Source: an uncultured Saccharospirillaceae bacterium
Lineage (GTDB): Bacteria > Pseudomonadota > Gammaproteobacteria > Pseudomonadales > Natronospirillaceae
DNA length: 64,000 nucleotides
Assembly: GCA_913063165.1 (NCBI GenBank)
Contig: CAJXZL010000001.1
Location: 62,001-126,000 of the forward strand
Direction of reading: 5' to 3'
Made by a program: the position numbers and the translations under genes. Under the pieces are notes generated by a model. The model searched no databases, was not told where the DNA came from, and was given only the letters and a program-made list of their open reading frames with translations. Of the stretch, positions 19,401-28,836 are shown piece by piece. Position 1 is the stretch's first letter. Each line of letters begins with the position of its first letter.

Positions 19401-20293
19401 TGAACAGCGACCTGTCGTTTGTCTCGCGTTACCGCGATTTCTGGGATATCTAACCGGCTACGTACCTCAACGACGGTGCCAGCATCTAACGTCAGCCAGG
19501 CCTCAAGATCGGTGCTCAGCCGCGACAAACCGATATTGCCTGGCAAAAACCCCGTCCAAGCACTCCAGTCAAAGTATTCTTGTCTTAAATAGATGCGTCC
19601 CGCTGGAGCCGATAGCCATTGGTCAAGTTCAGCGACCAGCCCAATATTGGCCGACTGTTGTCCGGAAAATATCCATCCGTCGAGAGACAGTTTTTTGGTA
19701 TCAAACACACTTTCTAACCAAGCGTGTTCGATTTGGACGATTAGGGGTTCGGTGTCATCAACCGCTAAAATCACCGCTAAATTGCTCAACGCGATATGGT
19801 CTTGAATCAGCAACGGCTGCAGCCGTTCAAACGCTGTCTTGACAGAAACCCCGTCATTATTGAGCACGTTATTATCGGCAGACTTCACCACCCAATCCGA
19901 CAATGACCAACCACCGTCGGTTGACACCTTGGTGACGATTACCCGTATGTCTGAGAAGGTAATATTCGAGGCGACAAAACGGCCCTGAATAAAAGAGGAC
20001 AGCAGCGCGGGCACGACTTCTATGCCCCCTATTTCGAATTCCTGCCCGATGCGGACTTGTTTGATAATGACTTTGGGGCCGAACCCTTCCCAGGCACCAG
20101 TCAAATTACCTATGTCAACTTCAACGCCCAAGATGTCCGACACCTGATCTTGCACCAGAACGCGATAATCACTGACAAGAGTAACCATTTGACGACCAAC
20201 GATAATATAGACGGACAACAAGATAATCAGCATCGCCAACATACGCACTGCGCTGTTGATCAATCCTGATTTCAGTCTTTTGCCCTTAGTCAC
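16445..20293 (-). CDS. yhdP: YhdP family AsmA-like envelope protein
   Basis: 1282 residues, typical length. A basic N-terminus and one inner-membrane helix at about 15-35 (VRMLAMLIILLSVYIIVG) are followed by a huge beta-rich periplasmic region. In E. coli YhdP is an AsmA-like protein that, with TamB and YdbH, moves phospholipids from inner to outer membrane. The N-terminal VEVDIGNLTGAWEGFGPKV block and the C-terminal region with GGDYDFNKDLMDFEMIFTLP are family features. GTG 20293 has an AGGGG ribosome binding site 8 bp upstream. It sits directly after rng and ends just before the nitrilase gene, the usual order. Confidence 0.94.
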   Translation of the reverse strand: MTKGKRLKSGLINSAVRMLAMLIILLSVYIIVGRQMVTLVSDYRVLVQDQVSDILGVEVDIGNLTGAWEGFGPKVIIKQVRIGQEFEIGGIEVVPALLSSFIQGRFVASNITFSDIRVIVTKVSTDGGWSLSDWVVKSADNNVLNNDGVSVKTAFERLQPLLIQDHIALSNLAVILAVDDTEPLIVQIEHAWLESVFDTKKLSLDGWIFSGQQSANIGLVAELDQWLSAPAGRIYLRQEYFDWSAWTGFLPGNIGLSRLSTDLEAWLTLDAGTVVEVRSRLDIPEIAVTRDKRQVAVQNIHTELTATIAADETFAWLDNVSFQYKGEQWQHSLHQLYYSPDSVELLSDKVDVGLLSALGEVMTDNRVLKGLEPSGKLLNSRILWTPAADPIDQLLIQGRFEDAEINPWRGVPGLKGIDGFVDMTLAGGYLKIAPSDAWIDLPKVFDAPVFLSNTSGGLTWRWSPERGLFLASDNLHTEISGVDNISLAFSVLSPQPGDWAVREPRFEFHLEFDRSDQDRLSTFLPLSMNLESREWILDSVSTAEVTRGNLTLSLPTVKTTPMASSVLLDVDIDRGSLSFLPDWADITDVNAHLTLENGHMRIDVAQAKHQGFQLLDGRVDVDLVPDADINVAFNVTGTSTEALAYLTGSPIRNFIGDPFDQWIIPDGAVSAQVSLAVPVNGSAPVASVNATITNTTLILPEYEMALSAINGGFQWNEKTGAVAENLSAQFFGHPTQIAIKSEGEDLADTRISLTGAANLSDLGLWLDDALLRSIDQVASYQGELLVHDDSVAIDVTSELVGVVLPYPYPLNKTAEEEWPLAIHVDIDAANNTYVSALLDHQFSAAFALQDGIIDRGILTTGLKVSLPKEPGVYMDMAIDSIDGDAWQLQIEEWVALYEDYIPLAPSGGPRFDSLIQEVTLNASEFIFFNESWNRAEILGSRSGDGWIASYKANEIQGSFGWGHDKDATMVVDIDFVTLQSAPKDDASPAVSDPLSDYDPRSMPNAIVQVKRVTLDGKDLGEWSATVLPIPAGVKITKIQGAITGIAATGEVLWTYGPNGSKTQLTADARIGNLGDVLAAWKQTSDVRTQSGRIKTAMSWPGSPLGYDAKTLAGDINLSFVNGAILNVGQEYESLKLLSILNPAMLMRRLAFDFNDVVSDGIGFDSVSGTLSFKNERMILSKPIVLDGSAAKVQLGGDYDFNKDLMDFEMIFTLPLTNAIPLAALVAGFAPQVALAVFVTERLLNNELSKFTSVKYEITGSADAPQFKLLRAFDNALTAPKTQ

Positions 20294-20390
20294 GTCATGC
20301 CCCTTCGTCTCATTTTTTGCCTACAATGCTGATGCAATGTCAGTTAATTCTGGTTCGCCTTCCGACTACGAGGGAAGGTGCTAGACTGGG

Positions 20391-21881
20391 TTACTGCAAG
20401 ATAACATCATATTGTTCTTGGTTATAAATCGGCTCTACACGGAACTGCACTGGCTTTTTGATGAAAGCCTCCAAGTCGGCAACCGAGGCAGATTCTTCAT
20501 CCAACAGCCTATCGATGACAGCCTGCGAGGCCAAAACCAAATAGCTATTAGAGCTGTAGGCACGTTCTTCTCGCAAGATTTCTCTAAAAATTTCATAGCA
20601 CACCGTTTGTGGAGTCTTCAAACGGCCTCTTGCCTGACAACATGGACAGGGTTCGGTCAGCATCTGCTCCAAACTCTCTCGTGTGCGTTTGCGGGTCATT
20701 TCGACCAAACCAAGTTCAGAGACACTGGTCATCTTGGATTTCGCATGATCTCGTTCTAGCAGCTTTTCGAGCATCCGGTGAACCTGACGCTGGTGCTCAG
20801 TATCTTCCATGTCAATAAAGTCGATAATGATAATGCCGCCAAGATTGCGGAGCCGCAATTGACGCGCAATCGCTGTGACGGCTTCTAAATTGGTTTTGAA
20901 AATGGTTTCTTCTAAATTGCGCTTACCTACAAAGGCGCCTGTGTTGACATCGATGGTGGTCATAGCCTCGGTTTGATCCATTATCAGGTAGCCACCGGAC
21001 TTGAGTTCAACTTTGCGGGATAAGGCTTTTTGTATTTCATCTTCAACATTAAACAGCTCAAAAATAGGCCGTTCTCCTGGATAGTATTCCAACACGTTCT
21101 CTACTTCAGGCGTGTATTTTTGGACGAAATCCAAGGTACTTTGATAGACCTCTTTTGAATCGATGCGGATCTTATCAATTTCAGGGCGAATAAAGTCTCG
21201 GGTCACACGAAAATGTAAGGGAAGGTCTTCATAAATAATTTGAATGTCCGTCGCTTTTTTCATCCGTTCATCTAATACGCGCCACAGCCTACGCAGGTAA
21301 TCCATGTCCTTTTCAATTTCTGGCGCCCCTGCCGCTTCTGCTGCAGTACGCACAATAAACCCACCATTGGTTATACCCACCGCGGCTTTACCCTCTTCAA
21401 TCAGGGTTTTTAATCGGCTGCGCTCGGTTTCCGTTTCAATGCGTTGTGATACCCCTACATGGTCGGAATCTGGCATAAACACCAAATAACGCGACGGAAC
21501 AGACAGATGGGTAGTCAGCCGCGCACCCTTGGACCCGATGGGATCTTTAATGGCTTGCACTGCGATCAACTGGCCTTCGCGCACCAATTGACTGATCGGT
21601 TGCTCGCTGCGATCGGCAACCTGTTCTTGCGTCGCGTCAGACAACACCAATTTGGTAGACCCAATATCCGACGCATGGATAAAGGCCGCACGTTCTAGAC
21701 CGATATCAACAAATGCTGCCTGCATGCCGGGCAGTACCCTTACCACCTTGCCGTAGTAGATATTACCCACAATGCCGCGGCCTTCGGTACGCTCTAAATA
21801 TACCTCTTGAACCATGCCATTTTCGATCACGGCGACGCGGGATTCCATCGGCGTCATATTGATCAAGATTTCAGAATTCAT
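20391..21881 (-). CDS. rng: Ribonuclease G
   Basis: 496 residues. Endoribonuclease of the RNase E/G family that matures the 5' end of 16S rRNA and degrades mRNAs. The N-terminal S1 domain (about 35-125) includes GNIYYGKVVRVLPGMQAAFVDIG. The DNase I-like catalytic part has MTTIDVNTGAFVG and IIIIDFIDMED, which hold the Mg-binding aspartates. The Zn-link CPCCQARG near residue 410 supports dimerisation. It lacks the long C-terminal scaffold of RNase E, and its neighbours maf and yhdP also point to RNase G. Two bases separate it from maf. Confidence 0.97.
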   Translation of the reverse strand: MNSEILINMTPMESRVAVIENGMVQEVYLERTEGRGIVGNIYYGKVVRVLPGMQAAFVDIGLERAAFIHASDIGSTKLVLSDATQEQVADRSEQPISQLVREGQLIAVQAIKDPIGSKGARLTTHLSVPSRYLVFMPDSDHVGVSQRIETETERSRLKTLIEEGKAAVGITNGGFIVRTAAEAAGAPEIEKDMDYLRRLWRVLDERMKKATDIQIIYEDLPLHFRVTRDFIRPEIDKIRIDSKEVYQSTLDFVQKYTPEVENVLEYYPGERPIFELFNVEDEIQKALSRKVELKSGGYLIMDQTEAMTTIDVNTGAFVGKRNLEETIFKTNLEAVTAIARQLRLRNLGGIIIIDFIDMEDTEHQRQVHRMLEKLLERDHAKSKMTSVSELGLVEMTRKRTRESLEQMLTEPCPCCQARGRLKTPQTVCYEIFREILREERAYSSNSYLVLASQAVIDRLLDEESASVADLEAFIKKPVQFRVEPIYNQEQYDVILQ

Positions 21882-21883
21882 TA

Positions 21884-22480
21884 CTACTCCTTTACCGAAT
21901 GGGGTTGCCAGATACCGATATTACACTGTTGTAGTAGGGGTACGACAACATCGACAGGCAGGCCTACCACGCCCGTGTAGCTACCCCGAATGGCACGAAT
22001 AAGTGCAGCACCATAGCCCTGAATGGCATAGCCACCCGCTTTTCCAAGCGGCTCACCAGTCCGCCAGTAGGCGGCGGCCGTGTCGCGGCTAAATGGCGTC
22101 ATTGTAACATGCGTCACACTCATGTCAGTCCGTACCTGGTCACCCTGCAGTATAGCCACACCGGTGACAACACGATGTTCTGTTCCTGACAATTGCATCA
22201 ACATTTCTATGGCATGATCTTGGTCGGTTGGTTTACCAAATAACACATGGTGCTGCGACACCACGACAGTGTCTGAAGCCAAAATCCAACGGGTCGGGTG
22301 CAACTGTTGGGCAGCCAGCGCTTTTTCGTGACTCAAGCGTATCACCAATGTTTCAACCGACTCACCCGGCATGGCAGTTTCATCGATATCCGTAGGACAG
22401 GTGACAAAGGGCACCCCAATTTGGGTAAGGATCTCTGCACGTCGGGGTGACGCTGATGCCAATATAAGCGGGCCGGACAT
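21884..22480 (-). CDS. maf: Maf-like nucleoside triphosphate pyrophosphatase (YhdE type)
   Basis: 198 residues from ATG 22480, which has AGGAAA upstream; an in-frame extension to 22540 adds 20 residues without family support. Maf proteins hydrolyse non-canonical or dTTP/UTP nucleotides to monophosphates. The N-terminal SASPRR phosphate-binding motif (about residues 9-14) and the catalytic D70 in ASDTVVV are present, as is KAGGYAIQGYGA. Location between mreD and rng matches E. coli yhdE, the dTTP/UTP pyrophosphatase branch; the substrate is inferred from that. Confidence 0.94.
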   Translation of the reverse strand: MSGPLILASASPRRAEILTQIGVPFVTCPTDIDETAMPGESVETLVIRLSHEKALAAQQLHPTRWILASDTVVVSQHHVLFGKPTDQDHAIEMLMQLSGTEHRVVTGVAILQGDQVRTDMSVTHVTMTPFSRDTAAAYWRTGEPLGKAGGYAIQGYGAALIRAIRGSYTGVVGLPVDVVVPLLQQCNIGIWQPHSVKE

Positions 22481-22550
22481 TGGGTATATTTCCTTTCGAA
22501 TAGATTCACGGGCAGCCACTGCTACTCGCTGGATAAGCACCGTTGTCGCC

Positions 22551-23042
22551 CTAGTGTTTCAATCCGTGCTGCAAGGACATCAGTAATAATGCCACTACCG
22601 TCCATAACAGACCGCTAGACAACGCGGGGATTAAATAACTATAGCCACCACTGACCACACTGAACAAGCCTTGTAACCAGTGCACAGCGGTCAGGTGAAT
22701 GCCGACAGTGAGAAATACGATAACGGACTGATAACTAAAGGGATATTTGGACAGGCGGTGTTGCATGACAAGGGCCACATAGGCAATGGCGGCGACAGTA
22801 AAAGCCTGCATCCCCAAAAACGTGCCATCCATAACATCCAATAACAAGCCACACATCCACGCAGCAGAAATCCCAAACCGGTCTGGTTTGAAGGCTGCCC
22901 AGTAAAAAGCCACCATGGCAATCCATTCTGGACGGAATTCAGCCGTGCCGTCTGGAAATGGCACGATGGTCAAGATGCATGCGAAAAAGATGGACGCCAG
23001 AATCAGGCTGTAATCCTGCATGCGACTGGTGGGCCTACTCAT
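22551..23042 (-). CDS. mreD: Rod shape-determining protein MreD
   Basis: 163 residues, mostly membrane helices (five or six hydrophobic segments, for example YSLILASIFFACILTIVPF and VIVFLTVGIHLTAVHWL). MreD is an inner-membrane partner of MreC and RodA/PBP2 in the elongasome. FRPEWIAMVAFYWA and GLLLDVMDGTFLGMQA are typical family patches. Its start overlaps the mreC stop by 8 bp, so translation is probably coupled. maf follows on the same strand after 70 bp. Confidence 0.95.
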   Translation of the reverse strand: MSRPTSRMQDYSLILASIFFACILTIVPFPDGTAEFRPEWIAMVAFYWAAFKPDRFGISAAWMCGLLLDVMDGTFLGMQAFTVAAIAYVALVMQHRLSKYPFSYQSVIVFLTVGIHLTAVHWLQGLFSVVSGGYSYLIPALSSGLLWTVVALLLMSLQHGLKH

Positions 23043-23880
23043 TGGTCACCGCCATTGAACCAGCGGCATTCATGACCAGCAGCAAGTGGCGGCTGCGATT
23101 GAGCGCTGCAAGCGGCTTTATCACCACCTTGGCGAAGTGTTCACCAGGATCGTGTTCAATACGTATGACCTCGGCCACAGGATAACCCTGGGGGAATTTA
23201 CCACCCAATCCTGACGTGACCAGCATATCCCCTACTTCAATATCGGCGGTGTCCGGTACAAACATCAATTCCATTTCAACCAGAGAACCGTTGCCAACAG
23301 CAATCGCGCGCACACCATTGCGGTTAACCTCCACGGGAACGGCATGGTTGGCATCCACGATAAGAATGCCCCGACTGGTCACCGAGTCGATATGGATGAT
23401 CTGGCCCATTAAGCCATTGGCATCGAGCAGGGGCATCCCCACTTTCACACCATCCGCTTGGCCTTTGTTAATAATAATTTGGTGGGTAAATGCATCGCTA
23501 TCTAGACCAATCAACTCGACACCCAAAAGCTGCTCATCAACACGCGCAGAGGCACTCACCAATTTTCGAAATCGTCGATTTTCTGCTTCGAGCACGTTTA
23601 ACTGCTGCGTCTTGCGCTGCAGCACCAACAACTGGGCCCTAAGCGAATCATTTTCACGTTGCAAAGTGGTCCTGGGGGTAAATAGTCCTCCCACACTTCC
23701 GCTCACCCAACCGGGCAAATTAATGCTCCAGATAACGGGTGTCGTTGCATAGGTAAGCACTTGTCGTACCAGACTCATCTGCGGGAACCGCATGTCGGCC
23801 ACAATGAACGCGACCGATAGAAATGCCGCAAGCGCTAGGCGATAACCATATCCAGGCGCTTGGGAAAAAATGGTATTCAT
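23035..23880 (-). CDS. mreC: Rod shape-determining protein MreC
   Basis: 281 residues. One N-terminal membrane helix (about 12-30), then a coiled coil at about residues 72-112 (repeated leucines in LQRENDSLRAQLLVLQRKTQ), then periplasmic beta-barrel domains (LLGVELIGLDSDAFTHQIII onward). MreC links cytoplasmic MreB to periplasmic cell-wall synthases. It lies 59 bp after mreB and overlaps mreD by 8 bp (ATGAGTAG). Confidence 0.96.
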   Translation of the reverse strand: MNTIFSQAPGYGYRLALAAFLSVAFIVADMRFPQMSLVRQVLTYATTPVIWSINLPGWVSGSVGGLFTPRTTLQRENDSLRAQLLVLQRKTQQLNVLEAENRRFRKLVSASARVDEQLLGVELIGLDSDAFTHQIIINKGQADGVKVGMPLLDANGLMGQIIHIDSVTSRGILIVDANHAVPVEVNRNGVRAIAVGNGSLVEMELMFVPDTADIEVGDMLVTSGLGGKFPQGYPVAEVIRIEHDPGEHFAKVVIKPLAALNRSRHLLLVMNAAGSMAVTNE

Positions 23881-23939
23881 AAGATCAGAACGACCCCATT
23901 GACATCAACAGCGGTAGCAGATCCATCATAAAGCCCTTT

Positions 23940-25403
<1,464 letters not shown>

Positions 25404-25691
25404 ATGAGCTTAGAACGCTCAGAAGTGGAAGGCATCGCTCAATTAGCGAGACTCAAAATTGAGGCAGCGGACATCGATTCTTATGCTACCGGCCTCAACA
25501 ATATTCTAAATTTGGTAGACCAGATGCAAGCCGTGGACACCACTGGGGTAGAGCCCCTAGCGAACCCGCTTGACGCCGTACAACGGCTACGAGTCGACGA
25601 AGTGACCGAAGCGAATCAACGAGAACTATTTCAAACATTGGCACCGCAAGCGGAAGCTGGTTTGTATCTCGTACCTAAAGTGATTGAATAA
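25404..25691 (+). CDS. gatC: Asp-tRNA(Asn)/Glu-tRNA(Gln) amidotransferase subunit C
   Basis: 95 residues. Small subunit that wraps around GatA and GatB to stabilise the amidotransferase. Family hallmarks: the N-terminal [34 protein letters not shown], and the C-terminal [16 protein letters not shown]. Its presence implies that the organism makes Gln-tRNA or Asn-tRNA indirectly. A GGGAGA ribosome binding site precedes the ATG. gatA begins 22 bp after its stop. Confidence 0.97.
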   Translation: MSLERSEVEGIAQLARLKIEAADIDSYATGLNNILNLVDQMQAVDTTGVEPLANPLDAVQRLRVDEVTEANQRELFQTLAPQAEAGLYLVPKVIE

Positions 25692-25713
25692 CACCCAATT
25701 TAAGGATTCGACC

Positions 25714-27159
25714 ATGATCAACAAAACTCTGGCAGAACTGGCGTCAGGATTAGATTCCGGCGAGTTTTCTAGTGTTGAACTGACACAGGCCTATCTCGAC
25801 CGCATCCAGGCTGAAGACAGTAAATACAATGCATTTATCACGGTAACCGCTACAGAGGCATTGGCACAGGCAAAAGCAGCCGATGCACGTCGTTCAGCTG
25901 GCAAAGCCGGTCCACTTACGGGCATTCCGTTGGCGCATAAAGACATTTTTTGCACCGCTGGTGTCAAAACCAGTTGTGGCTCAAAAATGTTGGATAACTT
26001 TATTGCACCTTACGATGCAACGGTTACCCATAATCTGGCAGAAGCCGGCATGGTGTCTTTGGGGAAAACCAACCTCGACGAATTCGCTATGGGCTCGTCA
26101 ACTGAGTCTAGCTATTATGGCCCCTCCCATAATCCCTGGGATTTAACACGCGTACCTGGTGGCTCGTCTGGCGGTAGCGCGGTAGCGGTAGCAGCGCGTT
26201 TGGCACCAGCTGCAACCGGTACTGATACCGGTGGTTCTATTCGCCAACCTGCGTCATTTTGCGGCATCACCGGCATCAAACCCACCTATGGCCGCGTGTC
26301 GCGTTGGGGCATGATTGCCTATGGTTCGTCACTCGATCAGGGCGGCCCAATGACCCAAACCGCTTTGGATGCTGCCATGATGCTCAACGCAATGGCAGGT
26401 TTCGATGCAAAAGATTCAACCTCAGTAAACAAAGAAGTACCAGACTATACCCTGCGCCTCAATGAGCCACTAAAGGGACTTCGCATCGGCTTACCCAAGG
26501 AATACTTCGGTGCAGGTTTGAATCCTGATATTGCTGCCTGCATCCAATCGGCGGTGAAACAGTTTGAATCCATGGGGGCCACGGTAAAAGAAATCAGCCT
26601 ACCGCGTACTGACCTCGCGATTCCTGCCTATTACATCATTGCACCTGCCGAGGCATCGACCAACCTAAGCCGCTATGACGGCGTAAGATACGGTCATCGT
26701 TGTGACAGTCCTGTCGACCTATTTGACTTGTATACCCGCTCACGTGGGGAAGGATTCGGCGATGAAGTGAAGCGCCGCATCATGATTGGTACCTATGCCT
26801 TGAGCGCGGGTTACTATGACGCTTACTACCGCAAAGCACAGCAACTACGCCGTTTGATCAAAAACGATTTTGAAGCTGCCTTGCAGGAAGTCGATGTCAT
26901 CATGGGCCCCACCACCCCAGCACCTGCTTGGGTTGTAGGTGAAAAAGCCAAAGATCCGGTATCCGTGTATCTTGAAGACATCTATACCATTTCTGCCAAC
27001 TTGGCCGGCTTGCCAGGCATGAGCATCCCTTGCGGATTTGTTGACGGCATGCCTGTCGGCTTGCAAGTGATCGGTAACTATTTTGATGAGTCACTGTTAT
27101 TAAACATTGGCCATCAGTTTCAGCAGTCAACTGACTGGCATACAAAGTCAGCGGTATAG
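25714..27159 (+). CDS. gatA: Asp-tRNA(Asn)/Glu-tRNA(Gln) amidotransferase subunit A
   Basis: 481 residues from ATG 25714 (MINKTLAEL, with AAGG upstream); an earlier in-frame codon overlapping gatC is less likely. Amidase subunit that releases ammonia from glutamine for transfer to mischarged tRNA. The amidase triad Lys-cisSer-Ser is K76 (AHKDIF), S151 ([14 protein letters not shown]) and S175 ([14 protein letters not shown]). Middle gene of gatCAB, 11 bp before gatB. Confidence 0.98.
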   Translation: MINKTLAELASGLDSGEFSSVELTQAYLDRIQAEDSKYNAFITVTATEALAQAKAADARRSAGKAGPLTGIPLAHKDIFCTAGVKTSCGSKMLDNFIAPYDATVTHNLAEAGMVSLGKTNLDEFAMGSSTESSYYGPSHNPWDLTRVPGGSSGGSAVAVAARLAPAATGTDTGGSIRQPASFCGITGIKPTYGRVSRWGMIAYGSSLDQGGPMTQTALDAAMMLNAMAGFDAKDSTSVNKEVPDYTLRLNEPLKGLRIGLPKEYFGAGLNPDIAACIQSAVKQFESMGATVKEISLPRTDLAIPAYYIIAPAEASTNLSRYDGVRYGHRCDSPVDLFDLYTRSRGEGFGDEVKRRIMIGTYALSAGYYDAYYRKAQQLRRLIKNDFEAALQEVDVIMGPTTPAPAWVVGEKAKDPVSVYLEDIYTISANLAGLPGMSIPCGFVDGMPVGLQVIGNYFDESLLLNIGHQFQQSTDWHTKSAV

Positions 27160-27170
27160 GAGCCAACAAG

Positions 27171-28607
27171 ATGGAATGGGAAGTAGTCATCGGTCTTGAG
27201 GTCCACGTACAGTTGGCCACCAAGACAAAAATATTTTCAGGCGCAGCCACCAAGTTTGGCGCTGCACCCAATACACAAGCCTGCGCAATCGATCTGGGAA
27301 TGCCGGGCGTGTTACCCGTTTTTAACGGCGATGCGCTGCACAAGGCTGTGGCGTTTGGGCTTGCGATTGATGCCGAAATTGGCAAACGGTCCGTATTCGA
27401 CCGTAAAAACTATTTTTACCCCGATCTGCCAAAAGGCTATCAGATCACCCAAATGGACCACCCCATCGTTGGTATGGGCCATGTGGATATCAATTTGGAC
27501 GATGGCACAGTAAAACGCGTTAACGTGACACGCGCTCACTTGGAAGAAGATGCAGGTAAGTCACTGCATGAAGAATTTGAGGGCATGACAGGTGTTGACC
27601 TTAACCGCGCTGGAACGCCGCTATTAGAAGTCGTGTCAGAGCCGGAATTGAGCAACGCCAAAGAAGCAGTTGCCTATTTAAAGAAGATTCACAGCATCAT
27701 TACCTACTTAGAAATTTCTGACGGCAACATGGCAGAAGGCTCTATGCGGTGTGACGCCAACGTGTCTATTCGTCGACCAGGTGATCCAGTATTGGGTACG
27801 CGCTGCGAAATCAAAAACGTCAACTCCTTCAGATTCGTCGAGAAAGCCATTAACTATGAGATTCTTCGACATATCGAAATATTAGAAGATGGTGGCAAGA
27901 TCGTTCAAGAGACGCGTCTATATGATGCTGAAAAGGATGAAACTCGCAGCATGCGCTCAAAAGAAGTCGCGAACGATTACCGCTACTTCCCTGAGCCAGA
28001 TTTGCTACCTGTGATCATTGATCACGATTTCATCGAGCAAATTGCAGCCACCATGCCTGAATTGCCAGACGCGAAAAGCGCGCGTTTTATCACCCAATAT
28101 GGGCTTAGCGATTACGATGCCAACGTATTGGCAGCCAACAAAACGCTGGCACAGTATTTTGAAGACGTTGTGGCAACCAGCCAGGATGCCAAGCTTTCAT
28201 CGAACTGGGTCATGGGCGATTTGTCGGCATTGCTCAATAAAAACAACCTGGAGACTGCACAGAGCCCTATCTCTGCGCAGGACCTCGGCACACTCATCTT
28301 GCGCATCAAAGACAATACGATTTCTGGCCGTATGGCCAAGACAGTATTTGAAGGCATGTGGGATGGTGAAGGCGCACCGGACGACATCATTGCTGCAAAA
28401 GGCCTCAAGCAGGTTACCGACAACAGTGCGATTGAGAAGATCGTCGACGATGTTATTGCAGCTAACCCTGAACAGGTTGCGGAATATCGATCAGGCAAAG
28501 ACAAACTGTTTGGATTCTTTGTTGGTCAAGCAATGAAGTTGTCGCGTGGCCAGGCGAGTCCAGGCCAAGTCAACGACATTCTTAAACAGAAACTACAGGG
28601 CGAGTAA
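27171..28607 (+). CDS. gatB: Asp-tRNA(Asn)/Glu-tRNA(Gln) amidotransferase subunit B
   Basis: 478 residues. Kinase/transamidase subunit that activates the mischarged Glu- or Asp-tRNA and receives ammonia from GatA. N-terminal [21 protein letters not shown], then [30 protein letters not shown] and [18 protein letters not shown] are catalytic-domain signatures. The C-terminal YqeY-like tail domain (about 330-478) binds tRNA. A strong terminator follows. Confidence 0.98.
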   Translation: MEWEVVIGLEVHVQLATKTKIFSGAATKFGAAPNTQACAIDLGMPGVLPVFNGDALHKAVAFGLAIDAEIGKRSVFDRKNYFYPDLPKGYQITQMDHPIVGMGHVDINLDDGTVKRVNVTRAHLEEDAGKSLHEEFEGMTGVDLNRAGTPLLEVVSEPELSNAKEAVAYLKKIHSIITYLEISDGNMAEGSMRCDANVSIRRPGDPVLGTRCEIKNVNSFRFVEKAINYEILRHIEILEDGGKIVQETRLYDAEKDETRSMRSKEVANDYRYFPEPDLLPVIIDHDFIEQIAATMPELPDAKSARFITQYGLSDYDANVLAANKTLAQYFEDVVATSQDAKLSSNWVMGDLSALLNKNNLETAQSPISAQDLGTLILRIKDNTISGRMAKTVFEGMWDGEGAPDDIIAAKGLKQVTDNSAIEKIVDDVIAANPEQVAEYRSGKDKLFGFFVGQAMKLSRGQASPGQVNDILKQKLQGE

Positions 28608-28640
28608 TTCGTTTTTTGTTTCGGGCTTTACCATGCAACG

Positions 28641-28678
28641 ACAGGCCAATGCGGATAGCCCCCATTGGCCTGTTTTAT
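28641..28678 (+). terminator. Rho-independent terminator after gatCAB
   Basis: Perfect 11-bp stem ACAGGCCAATG/CATTGGCCTGT with an 11-base loop, followed by TTTATTATT. Ends the gatCAB transcript. Confidence 0.88.
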
Positions 28679-28836
28679 TATTAAGAGACTAAAAGCCTGT
28701 TTAATGTCACTCAATGCAGAATAAATTGAAGCAAAATGGTCTTTGTCGTCGCGTCTACAGGGAAAAGTGGTTGCGCTACCGACAAAATGTGACAGACTGA
28801 TTAGCTGTGACCGACACAATGGACTGAGGAATTACA

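Noticed and set aside
23216-23752. 178-codon plus-strand frame inside mreC
   Set aside because: Serine/threonine/proline-rich shadow of mreC with no start signal.
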